From JAAEQG01 sp023133475 (GTDB lineage Bacteria > Planctomycetota > Phycisphaerae > UBA1845): a stretch of DNA of 30,050 nucleotides. The DNA is taken from the NCBI GenBank assembly GCA_030631415.1, contig DAOVLE010000037.1:1-30050 (forward strand), written 5' to 3'. Positions 6,515-15,006 of the stretch are shown here, piece by piece (the first letter of the stretch is position 1; every line of letters begins with the position of its first letter). The notes below the pieces were generated by a model, which saw nothing but the letters and a program-made list of their open reading frames with translations, searched no databases and was not told the origin of the DNA. A program made the position numbers and the translations under genes.

Positions 6515-8965
6515 TCAACTTACTGCCGCAACGGCGGTTTTCTTCTTGGCGGTCTTCTTGGGTTTTGGTTTCAGCGCTTTGCGGGCATGTTCGATTTCCT
6601 CCTTCGTGACGGCCTTGCGTAGCTCCTCCATCTGATACATCACCTTGGCAAACTTCTGCCCTTCGGCGGCGCTGATCCATTCGAGTTGCAGACGCTCCGG
6701 GCGCACGCCGGCTTTTTCCAGCTTATCCCACAGACGTTGCACACGCTTGACGGTCTGCCGGTTGGCACTGATGTAGTGGCAATCAGCATAATGACACCCC
6801 GACACCAGAACCATAGGAGCCCCGCAGCGAAACGCTTCCAGCACCATCTCCTCCGACACCCGGGCTGAGCACATCGTCCGGATCACGCGGTTGCTCGACG
6901 GATACTGAATCCGAGAGATGCCAGCCATATCACCGCCGGCATACGAACACCAGTTACAGGCGAAGACGAAGACCTTCTCTTGCGGCTCATCAGCCAACAC
7001 AGCCCGCACCTGGGCAATGAGTTGGTCGTCGGTGAAGTGTCGCATGGTGATCGCCCCGAACTGGCAGGTGGCTCCGCAGGCTCCGCAACCGGCACATGCC
7101 GCCTCGACCACCACCGCCACTTCCCCCTTCTTCCAAACGATCGCCCCGTAGGGACACACCACGGCGCACTGGCCACACTTCATGCACGCCTGCTCGTCGA
7201 TCCGGCTGGTGATCGCCTCGATCTGAATCTGCCCGGCGTTGAGCAGCGCCCCGACCCGAGAAGCCGCCGCCCCAGCCTGACACACCGAGTCTTTGATATC
7301 CTTGGGAGCCTCGCAGAAACCGGCGAAGTGTACGCCTCGGGTCGGTGCGTCCACCGGCTTAAGCTTTGGGTGCGACTCCATGAAGAAACCGTCCGAGGTC
7401 TTGGACAGGGTCAGCATGCCCGATATCTTCGCCATGTCCTTCGGCGGCACCACTCCCACCGACAGCACCAGCATGTCCAGTTCGTGCCGTTCCAGACGGC
7501 TGCTGGTGGTGTTTTCGACGGTGACGGTCAGATTGCCCGTTTCGGGGTCTTCCTCGACGTCGCCCGGCAGGCCACGGATGTAGCGAGTCCCCGCCTCCTT
7601 GGACCGCTGGAACATGTCCTCGAACGACTTCCCGGACGCCCGGATGTCCTGGTAGAACACCACATTCTGCACGTCCGGGTAGTGGTCAGCCAGCAGCAGA
7701 GTGTCCTTGATCGTGTTCATGCAGCAGATGTTCGAGCAGTAAGGCCGACCGATCTTCGGGTTTCGTGAGCCGACGCACTGGATGAATCCGATCCGCAGAG
7801 GCAGCTGGTGATCGCTGGGGCGCACGAAGTGCCCGGCGGTGGGGCCGCCCGCGCAGATCAAACGCTCGAACTCCATCGAGGTGATCACGTTGTCGAAGCG
7901 GGCGTACCCGTACTCGTCCATCTCGGTCGGGTCGTACACGTCCAGACCGATGGCTACGATCACCGCACCGACCTCGCGTGTCACGATCTCGTCGCGGTCG
8001 TCGTAGTTGATGGCCTGCTTCTCACAAACCTCGAAACATTTCCCGCATGCGATCGGGTTGTTGCCCAGGCAGTCGTCCATGTTCAGGATATAGGAGCAGG
8101 GGACCGCCTGCGGGAATGGGATGTAGATGGCTTTTCGGGAAGAAAGCCCCATCTGGTACTCATCCGGCTTGACCACCGGGCATACCTTGACGCACTCGGC
8201 GCAGGCATTGCACAGGGTAGGGTCGACGTAGCGGGCTTTCTTGCGAATCTTCGCCGTGAAGTTCCCGATGTAGCCCGAGACTTCCTCGACTTCGCTGTAG
8301 GTGAGCAGCTCGATGTTCGGATGCCGACCGGCATCGATGGCCTTAGGCCCAAGAATTCATATCGAGCAGTCCATGGTGGGATAGGTCTTATCCAGTTGAG
8401 CCATTATCCCACCGATGGACGGCTCCTTCTCGACCAGGACCACCGGATGCCCGGCGTCAGCCAGTTCGATGGCGGCTTCGATGCCTGCCACTCCCCCGCC
8501 GATCACCAGGGCTCGCTTGGTGACCGGGACGGTGAGTTCCTCTTGTGGTTGCAGGAAACGTGCCCGGGCCACCGCACTGGCTACCAGGTCCTTCGCCTTG
8601 AGCGTCGCCCCATCCCAGTCCCCGGGATGCACCCACGAGCAGTGTTCGCGCAGGTTGGCCATCTCCATCAGGTAAGGATTGAGCCCGGCTTCACGCACGC
8701 ACTGCCGGAAGGTGGGCTCATGCTGACGCGGTGTGCACGAAGCCACCACCACCCGGTTCAGCCTATGCTCGCGGATCGCGTTTTTGATCTCGTTCTGGCC
8801 CGGGTCCGCGCAGGTGTACTTGTTGCGGACTGCGCACACCACGTCCGGCAGTGTCGCGGCGTACTCCGTCACCGCCGCGCAGTCCACCGCACCGGCGATG
8901 TTCAGCCCGCAGTCGCAGATGAACACCCCCATCCGAATCTCGCCATTAGTCGGCTCAGCAACCAT
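6515..8965 (-). CDS. hdrA: Selenocysteine-containing HdrA-MvhD fusion
   Basis: This 816-residue protein is read through one in-frame TGA (8357-8359, residue 203). HdrA is the flavin subunit of soluble heterodisulfide reductases and carries out electron bifurcation. Parts in order: N-terminal HdrA domain (about 10-145); FAD-binding GGGVAG (156-161); YPTMDC-S-I-Sec, giving Cys200-x2-Sec203, then ILGPK; [4Fe-4S] CNACAECVKVCP (252-263); CVGSR and GRPYC segments (397-410); two more [4Fe-4S] motifs near 594-604 and 624-634. An MvhD/FlpD domain follows from about 665 (FACNWCSYAGGDMAG), which normally takes electrons from a hydrogenase or formate dehydrogenase. The Lys/Ala-rich tail is unusual. ATG at 8965 follows AGGAAGG. 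TGA ends other genes here, so general recoding is unlikely. Reading TGA as Sec is an inference supported by the second gene. Confidence 0.9.
8320..8335 (-). promoter_or_regulatory. SECIS-like hairpin of hdrA-mvhD
   Basis: On the coding strand GAUGCC-GGUC-GGCAUC forms a perfect 6-bp stem with a GGUC loop; 27 nt separate the UGA from the loop. Bacterial SECIS elements lie just downstream of UGA inside the gene, and the E. coli fdhF loop also contains GGUC. The same hairpin stands at the same distance in the second hdrA (13983-14000). A caution is that it also encodes the conserved peptide D-A-G-R-H-P. Confidence 0.65.
8357..8359 (-). other. In-frame TGA read as selenocysteine (residue 203)
   Basis: The codons are TGC-TCG-ATA-TGA-ATT-CTT-GGG. 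Homologues have Cys or Sec at this place in the CSxC-ILxPK motif. The flanking protein is continuous HdrA sequence on both sides, so this is not a frameshift. Confidence 0.85.
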
Positions 8966-8988
8966 AAGCGTGCCCTTCCTGTATCTTA

Positions 8989-9123
8989 GGAGCTATCAGC
9001 TTTCAGCTTTCAGCGGGTGTCCCATGCCGCTTCGAATGCCGCTCCCTTACGGTCGCGGTACTGATTGGTTCGAACTCCTTGGAGCTATTAGCTTTCGGTC
9101 TTCTGGCTGATAGCTGACAGCTC
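8989..9123. repeat. Repeat-filled gap between hdrD-like and hdrA-mvhD
   Basis: Family-C units (AGCTATCAGC, AGCTTTCAGC) flank a family-B copy (9039-9073, starting CCGCTCCCTTACGGTCGCGG). Together they fill most of the 163-bp gap. No gene or promoter is evident. Confidence 0.85.
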
Positions 9124-9128
9124 CTTCA

Positions 9129-10274
9129 TCATTTCAGCGCGCCAGCCACCAACTCAGCTACGTCGCGCATTTCGATCTCGATCTCGCCTCCGAGTTTTGG
9201 GTCCTTCATGGCACAGCGGAAGTGTATCTGGCACTTCGGGCAGGCTGTCACTAGCACCTCCGCACCCGTCGCCCGCGCTTCGCGTAGACGCTCCACCTGA
9301 ATCTGCTTGGCGAAGCGATCACAGTTCGACCAGGTCCCTCCTGCACAGCACATCGCCGCCGGTCCCGACCTCCGCATCTCAACATGTTCGACCCCGGGCA
9401 AAGCCGCCAACACCTGCCGGGGAGAATCGTAAATGCCCAGATGGCGGCCAAGGCGACACGGATCCTGAAACGTCACACGACGACGGCTGTTCGTTGTCTT
9501 GAACGAAAACTCCGTCCACTGTTGAGCCAGAAACTCGGTGATGTGGATGATCTGCGGCGGAGTGCCCTCGAAGAACGGTTCATAGTCGATCTTCCACGTT
9601 CGCAGGCACTCGGCACAGGAGGTCACCAGCATCTTCGCCCCGCTGTCTGCCACCAGCTTGACATTATGCTTCGCCAGCAACTCGAAGTTCTTGCGGTCGC
9701 CGTTCCACAACAGATCATGCCCGCAGCAGCGCTCCTCCGCCGACACCACCGGGGTCACCCCCGCCGTGTTCATAAGCCGCACCGCCGCCCGTGTGCCTTC
9801 CAGCGTCGTCACCTTCAAGTCCGGGAAGAAGGCATCGTAATACATCGTGCAGCCGGTCCAGTAGAACACCTCACCTTTCTTGGGTTCGGTTTTCAGGTCC
9901 GCGCCAAGCCAATCCATCCGGCGCTGTTCCGTTCCACCGGTGGCCATCATCCGCATCACCGATTGCAGAGCCCCGCCGTGGGGGCATTCCGGCTCGACGC
10001 CCTCGCGGTATGAAAGCTCGCGGAGCTTCCGGACCAACTCGGTGTAATTGACCTGGGCTGGGCAACGCCGATCACACAGGCTGCACGTCAGACAATTGAA
10101 CAGTGTGCCGTTGTCACCAATCACCGACGGCTGCCCCAGGTTGGTGGCCAACACATGCCGACGCGGGCTGTAGGCGCCACCGGCCCGCGCGATCGGGCAG
10201 GTAGCGGTGCATTTCCCGCAGTCGTAGCAGGCCCACGCCCTGGTCTGTTTGGCAGCTTTTGCAAGTTCCGGCAT
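9129..10274 (-). CDS. HdrD/GlpC-like iron-sulfur protein with two CCG domains
   Basis: This 381-residue protein fuses HdrC-like and HdrB-like parts, as in HdrD. Two N-terminal [4Fe-4S] motifs, CYDCGKCTATCP (16-27) and CLTCSLCDRRCP (61-72), are followed by two CCG domains: C142...C183-C184...C220-x2-C223 and C273...C309-C310...C345-x2-C348. HdrD reduces heterodisulfide in membrane HdrDE; bacterial relatives (GlpC, HmcF, DsrK and others) pass electrons to various acceptors. No membrane segment is seen, so it is probably cytoplasmic. ATG at 10274 has GGAG 9 nt upstream. It sits between the separate mvhD and the hdrA-mvhD fusion, so the operon encodes two CCG disulfide-reductase-like proteins. 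Which HdrA each serves cannot be told from sequence. Confidence 0.88.
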   Translation of the reverse strand: MPELAKAAKQTRAWACYDCGKCTATCPIARAGGAYSPRRHVLATNLGQPSVIGDNGTLFNCLTCSLCDRRCPAQVNYTELVRKLRELSYREGVEPECPHGGALQSVMRMMATGGTEQRRMDWLGADLKTEPKKGEVFYWTGCTMYYDAFFPDLKVTTLEGTRAAVRLMNTAGVTPVVSAEERCCGHDLLWNGDRKNFELLAKHNVKLVADSGAKMLVTSCAECLRTWKIDYEPFFEGTPPQIIHITEFLAQQWTEFSFKTTNSRRRVTFQDPCRLGRHLGIYDSPRQVLAALPGVEHVEMRRSGPAAMCCAGGTWSNCDRFAKQIQVERLREARATGAEVLVTACPKCQIHFRCAMKDPKLGGEIEIEMRDVAELVAGALK

Positions 10275-10289
10275 AAATGGCTACTCCAT

Positions 10290-10565
10290 AGAGCTATCAG
10301 CTATCAGCGGGTGCCCCATCCCGTTTCGCCGGTCCGGAGGACCGGCGAACGGGGTGAGGGACCCATAGCCGCTCCCTTACGGTCGCGGTACTGATTGGTT
10401 CGAGTCAGTCCCCCACCGCATTCGCGTCCCCCACCGCTAAAGCGATGGGCCACCCACCTGCAACAAATTCCACCATCGGAAAACACTCCTTGGAGCTATC
10501 AGCTTTCAGCTTCGGCGCACTCTCTGGCTGATAGCTGATAGCTGATAGCTGATAGCTGACAGCTT
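10290..10565. repeat. Mosaic repeat block between hdrD-like and mvhD
   Basis: In order: family-C units (10290-10308); hairpin GCCGGTCC-GGA-GGACCGGC (family E, within 10327-10347), also found at 18282-18302; family B (10369-10403); family F palindrome at 10430-10449 with a TAAA loop; then family-C units (10494-10565). The last run is translated as the tail of MvhD. The family-F copy, with its flank TTCGCGTCCCC, is the uninterrupted counterpart of the site carrying the MITE at 19466. Confidence 0.88.
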
Positions 10566-11024
10566 CCTAGCCGACAGCTTACTAGGCCCCAGCTTGCGGA
10601 CCTGATCGGTGAACTCGTTAATCACCTCCGCAAACCGGGCGCCCTCGGCGGCGCTGATCCACTCCAGCCGCAGACGCCCCTCCTCCAAACCCAACAGCTT
10701 GACCACGTTCTTCGTCTTCTCGAATTGCTCGACCGCACGCTCGTTTCCGAAGATGTAGTGGCAGTCCCCGAAGTGGCAACCCGAGACCAGCACGCCGTCA
10801 GCACCCTTTTCAAACGCTCGCAAAACAAACCCCGGCTGAATCCGCCCGCTGCACATCACCCGGATCATCCGAAAGTGCGGCTGATGCTGGATGCGCGAGA
10901 CGCCGGCTGTGTCCGCACCCGCATACGAGCACCAATTACACGCGAATACCACAATGCTCGGCTCCCATGACGGCGGTGAGGTGACCCCGCGCTGACGCTT
11001 GGGGCTCAGATTTTTGCTCGTCAT
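10506..11024 (-). CDS. mvhD: MvhD/FlpD-family electron-transfer subunit
   Basis: This 172-residue [2Fe-2S] protein of the MvhD/FlpD family normally links an electron donor enzyme to HdrA. The core matches the domain fused to the other HdrA: FACNWCSYAGADTAG, MIRVMCSGRI, GCHFGDCHYIFGN and LRLEWISAAEG. The ATG at 11024 overlaps the hdrA stop as ATGA and has GGAGGTGGCATC upstream, so translation is coupled to the tandem hdrA. The first roughly 20 residues look like linker sequence. The C-terminus after KLGPSK reads through a family-C repeat (LSAISYQLSAIS) and ends at a repeat-derived TGA; family members end earlier. Confidence 0.9.
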   Translation of the reverse strand: MTSKNLSPKRQRGVTSPPSWEPSIVVFACNWCSYAGADTAGVSRIQHQPHFRMIRVMCSGRIQPGFVLRAFEKGADGVLVSGCHFGDCHYIFGNERAVEQFEKTKNVVKLLGLEEGRLRLEWISAAEGARFAEVINEFTDQVRKLGPSKLSARKLSAISYQLSAISQRVRRS

Positions 11025-14000
11025 GATGCCACCTCCTCGGCGAAGAATGCGTCGATCATGGCGTGCACCTGGTTGTCTGTAAAGTGCTTCGACGTAATCG
11101 CGCCGGACGGGCACCAACTGGTGCAAGTCCCACAGCCCTTGCATAAGGACGCATTGATGCGGGCGGTGAAGACCCCAGGAGCCGTCTCGACCAGTTGCGG
11201 GGCATGAAACTGGCAGATGTCAACGCATGTGCCACAAGTACGGCACTTCACCTCGTCCACCACCGCCACCGCCGGGTCGAGCTTCACCTTGTCATAAGCC
11301 AAAAAGACCGAGGCTTTAGCCGCAGCCGCCGAAGCCTGTGCAACGCTGTCCACAATATCCTTAGGCCCTTGAACCGTACCCGCCAGCAACACCCCCTCCA
11401 CGGCAGTCTCCACCGGAGCCAACTCGGGGTGCAGCTCCAGGAAGAAACCGTCAAGCCCCAGGCTGGCTTTGAGCAGGTCGTGGAATCGCGCCGTCTCCGG
11501 CTGACGCGGGCGCATCCCGACACTCAAGATCACCAGGTCGGTCGGCACCTCCAGCCGTCGCCCAAGCAGGTCGTCGAAACAGCGAACGGCTTCGGCACGC
11601 TGCTCACCGATCACCTCCGGTTTCTCGCCCGGCGGGATGCGCACAAACAGCACGCCCATGCCCCGCGCCTGGCGATACATCTCCTCTGCCCCGGCGGAGA
11701 TCGTCCGAATGTCACGATAGAAAATCGTCGTGTCGATGCCCATCTTGCAGAGCTGTATCGCCTGCTTGATCGCCGTGGGGCAGCAGTAGCGCGAACAACC
11801 GGTGAAGCCTTCCGGATCACGCGAGCCCACGCATAGAATAAACGCCGCGCTTTGGGGATGCCCTCCGTCAACAGGCAAGGGTCCCCGCGCTTGCGATTGG
11901 AGCTCAAAGGAGGAGAACACACGCTCCAGTTCCTCACTGGTCAGCACGTTGGGATACTTGCCGTAACCAAACTCGCCCTGCGGATCGTGCAGGTCGGCAC
12001 CGATAGCCAGGATGATCGCCCCAATAGGCAAGACCTCTTCCTTACCGGTTTGGGACGCCCTCAACGTGACCTCGAAGTTGCCGACAAAACCGGTGATGTT
12101 TTCGACCTCAGTGTTCAGCAGCACCCGTGCTCCGCTGTCGGTCAGGCGTTTGAGCTTTTCCTCCACCACTTCAGCCGCCAGGCGCATGTTGGGGTAAAGG
12201 TACTTCAGGTTGGCACCCGCCAATCGCCCACCCAGACGGTCGGTCTTCTCCACCAGGGTGACGGGGAATCCCTGCACCGCCAGATCGGTGGCAGCCTGAA
12301 TCCCCGCGATCCCACCGCCGATGACCAGGGCGGCATGGGTCATGGGCACCTCGCCCTCATGGAGCGGTTCGAGGTGGCGGGCCCGGGCGACACCCATCCG
12401 GATCAGAGTGCGGGCTTTTTCCTGGGCTGCGTTTGCCTCTTTCGCGTGCACCCACGAGCACTGGTCGCGGATGTTCACCATCTCCAACAGGTACGGATTA
12501 AAACCGATCAGTGCGAAAGTCTCTCGGAAGATCGGCTCGTGCGTGCGCGGCGTACATGCGGCGATCACCACCCGGTTCAACTTGTGCTCGCGGATGAGTT
12601 CAACGAGTTCCTCCTGGCCTGTGGTCGAACAGGCGAACAGGTTGTTCTCAGCCACAACCACGTCCGGGATGCCGGCGGCATATTGAACCAGGTCGTCGAT
12701 ATCCAGCACCCCGGCAATGTTGATCCCGCAGTGGCAGACCATGACACCGACCCGCGGCTGGCCGGACAGGTCCATTGGTTCGACGGCTTCTGCTTTCTCT
12801 TCGACCCGGTGCCCGGTGAGGAACAACTGAGCCCGGGCAGCCACCGCCGACGCCTGGGCCACGCAATCTGGGATTACCTGAGGCCCCATCGCACTGCCGC
12901 AGACAAACACACCCTCCCGCGTGGACTCCACCGCCGAGATGGCGGGGTCACGGCGGGCGATGAAACCATACTGGTCCGTCTCGATACCCAGCCTCTTAGC
13001 CAGCACGATGGCACCGTCGTTCGGCGCCGCTGCCACCGACAGCACCACCAGGTCGGCTCCGATACGCCGCTGCCGGTGCTCCAGGGTATCCTCCACGAAC
13101 ACTTCGAGAGAGTTGTCCTCGGGGACCAGTTCGATCTTGGCTGGTCGCCCGCGGACGTAGTTGGCGCTCTTTTCGTCCCGAGAGCGCTGCACGAAATCGT
13201 CGAACCCCTTCCCGAAGGCTCGCAGGTCGGTGTACAGAATAGTGACGTCCTCGACCTCGGGATCATGCTGCCGCACCAGCATCGAGTCCTTTACCGCGTT
13301 CATGCAGCAGAAGCGGCTACAGTAAGGCCGACCGCCCTCGCCACGGGCGCCGACGCACTGGATGAACACGATCCGCTTGGGCGTTTTCATATCCGACGGT
13401 CGCACCACGTGCCCCTGCGTCACGCCGGAGGCGTTCAGCATCCGCTCCAACTCCAGGCTGGTGACCACGTTGGGGAATCGGCCGTACCCGTAGTTGCCCA
13501 GCTTGCGCGCGTCGAACTCCTGAAAGCCCACTGCCACCAGGATCGCCCCCACGTCCAGCTCGATCTCCTCCGGGCGCATGTCGAAGTCGATGGCGTCCAC
13601 CTCGCAGGCTTTGGTGCAGTGCCCGCAGATAAGGACATTCGGCTGGTAGTCTTCCATCTTGCGCTGCTTGATCTGCTGCACCTTCTCCAGCCGGCGGTAT
13701 TGTTTTTCGCTGAGGTGGCCCAGCAGGTTGAGGCATGCGTCGCGGTCGATCACGTAGGTGGCTGGCACTGACTGCGGGAAAGGACGATGGATCGCCTTGC
13801 GGGCCTTCAGTCCCACATCGAATTCGTTGCCGCCAACCATCGGGCAGACATCCACGCACAGCCCACAAGCAACACAGCGGTCCTCACGAACATATCGCGG
13901 GCTCTTTCGCACTCGGACGCGGAAGTTGCCCGGTTCGCCTTCGCAACCGATGACCTCCGCATTGGTGACCAGCTCGATTAAGGGATGCCGACCGGCATCC

Positions 14001-14221
14001 ATGGCCTTAGGCCCGAGGATTCATATCGAGCAGTCCATGGTGGGGAAGGTCTTGTCGAGTTGGGCCATCCGCCCACCCAATGACGGCGACTTCTCCACCA
14101 GGGTCACACGGATGCGAGCGTTGGCCAGGTCCAAGGCTGCCTGAATCCCGGCGATACCACCGCCAATGACCAGCGCTCTCTTGTCCGTCACCGGTTTTAA
14201 TTCTTCCGCCTGAGCGTTCAC
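11021..14221 (-). CDS. hdrA: Double-length selenocysteine-containing HdrA
   Basis: This 1066-residue protein consists of two HdrA modules and is read through a TGA at 14021-14023 (residue 67). Module 1 lacks the usual N-terminal domain and starts at the FAD site GGGIAG, then YP-like TMDC-S-I-Sec-ILGPK, ferredoxin motif CVACGLCVDVCP (Cys 116, 119, 122, 126), and CVGAR and GRPYC. An insertion (about 165-192, charged and helical) splits its second cluster region. Module 2 has the N-terminal domain (VGVMVCHCGINIAG, 491-504) and a second GGGIAG (635-640), but lacks the Cys/Sec ILGPK motif. Two [4Fe-4S] motifs close the protein (Cys 993-1003 and 1027-1037). The start is GTG with AGAGG 9 nt upstream. 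mvhD overlaps its stop. Such tandem HdrA proteins are thought to be bifurcating; the substrate is unknown. Confidence 0.9.
13983..14000 (-). promoter_or_regulatory. SECIS-like hairpin of the tandem hdrA
   Basis: The coding strand forms GGAUGCC-GGUC-GGCAUCC, a perfect 7-bp stem with a GGUC loop, 27 nt after the UGA. Distance, loop and stem match the hairpin in the other hdrA (8320-8335), although the proteins otherwise differ widely. Confidence 0.65.
14021..14023 (-). other. In-frame TGA read as selenocysteine (residue 67)
   Basis: The codons are TGC-TCG-ATA-TGA-ATC-CTC-GGG, the same as in the other hdrA up to and including the TGA. HdrA sequence is continuous across it. Confidence 0.85.
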
Positions 14222-14235
14222 GCTCTTGTACCTCT

Positions 14236-14446
14236 ATAGAGCTATCAGCCGTCAGCCGTTGGCTATCAGCCGTCGGCTAGTGCCGTTTTTGGTCAGACCG
14301 TTTCGCGCTTTCAAGGGACAGGGGTAGCCCAGGGCTTTAGCCCTCTGGGGACACGAATCGCGTCAGGCATTCGTGTCCCCCACCGCTAAAGCGGTGGGCC
14401 ACCCACCCTACCACCCTACCGCTATCAACTATCAGCCGTCAGCGTT
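14236..14446. repeat. Repeat-filled gap between korC and tandem hdrA
   Basis: Family-C units (14236-14276) come first, then a family-F-like palindrome CCCAGGGC-TTTA-GCCC (about 14329-14350), then a perfect family-F hairpin CCCACCGC-TAAA-GCGGTGGG (14379-14398), then further family-C units (14421-14446). The last run includes the korC stop codon. No gene is present. Confidence 0.87.
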
Positions 14447-15006
14447 TTCTCTGACACCTCCTTCTGACCGTACTTTTCGTCAAAATGCGCGCAGCCGGCA
14501 TCGAAGGCTTTGAGGTTCAACTCCTCAGTCCCAGTGGGCACCGATGCCTCCACCGCTTCACGCATCTTCTCACGAGGGACAATCTGCGTCACTGCCGCCG
14601 CAAAGCCCAGCATCACAATATTCTGAACAATCGACCGTCCCAACGATTCGGCGATTCGAGTGGACGGGATGCCAAATGACGGCTGACCCTCCTTGAGCGT
14701 CGGATGGACCAGGTTCTCCTCATAAACAAAAATGCCCTCGTCCTTGAGTTCGTCGCGGTACATGTCGTACCCTTCGGTGGACATGACCACAAAGATGTCC
14801 GGGCGCCGGATGTAAGGGTACAGCACCATGGTGTCCGACACCGCCAGCGTCGCACTACAGGCTGACCCACGCGCCTCGGGGCCGAAGCTCTGGATCATCG
14901 TCGCATGTTTGCCCGAGTGGATCGCACAGGCCCGCCCGATGATGTAACCTGACAACACCACGCCCTGGCCGCCAAAACCGGTGATGCGAATCTCCGTCCT
15001 ACTCAT
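14425..15006 (-). CDS. korC: 2-oxoacid:ferredoxin oxidoreductase gamma subunit
   Basis: This 193-residue gamma subunit belongs to a CoA-dependent 2-oxoacid:ferredoxin oxidoreductase (2-oxoglutarate type is likely). The family signatures are ITGFGGQGVVLSG near the N-terminus, QSFGPEARGSACSA, and the hydrophobic IVQNIVMLGFAAA segment. ATG at 15006 has GGAGG upstream and overlaps the korB stop by 8 bp, so translation is coupled. The C-terminus after EVSEK reads into a family-C repeat whose TGA ends the gene. Confidence 0.93.
   Translation of the reverse strand: MSRTEIRITGFGGQGVVLSGYIIGRACAIHSGKHATMIQSFGPEARGSACSATLAVSDTMVLYPYIRRPDIFVVMSTEGYDMYRDELKDEGIFVYEENLVHPTLKEGQPSFGIPSTRIAESLGRSIVQNIVMLGFAAAVTQIVPREKMREAVEASVPTGTEELNLKAFDAGCAHFDEKYGQKEVSEKTLTADS

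Noticed and set aside
8176..8357. The two hdrA ORFs ending at TGA as pseudogenes or as separate split genes
   Set aside because: The same codon is affected in two different genes, no other stop or frameshift occurs, and the position is a known Cys/Sec site with a SECIS-like hairpin.
8357..8359. TGA reassigned to Trp or Gly in this organism
   Set aside because: TGA ends korD, korC, mvhD, hdrC and other genes in the window, and ordinary Trp positions use TGG.
11852..13771. 639-residue plus-strand open frame opposite the tandem hdrA
   Set aside because: It is a shadow of a GC-rich gene: no RBS, no recognisable motifs, low-complexity His/Gln/Arg composition. The same holds for the long antisense frames at 122-1063, 4765-5781, 7808-8989 and 15949-17334.
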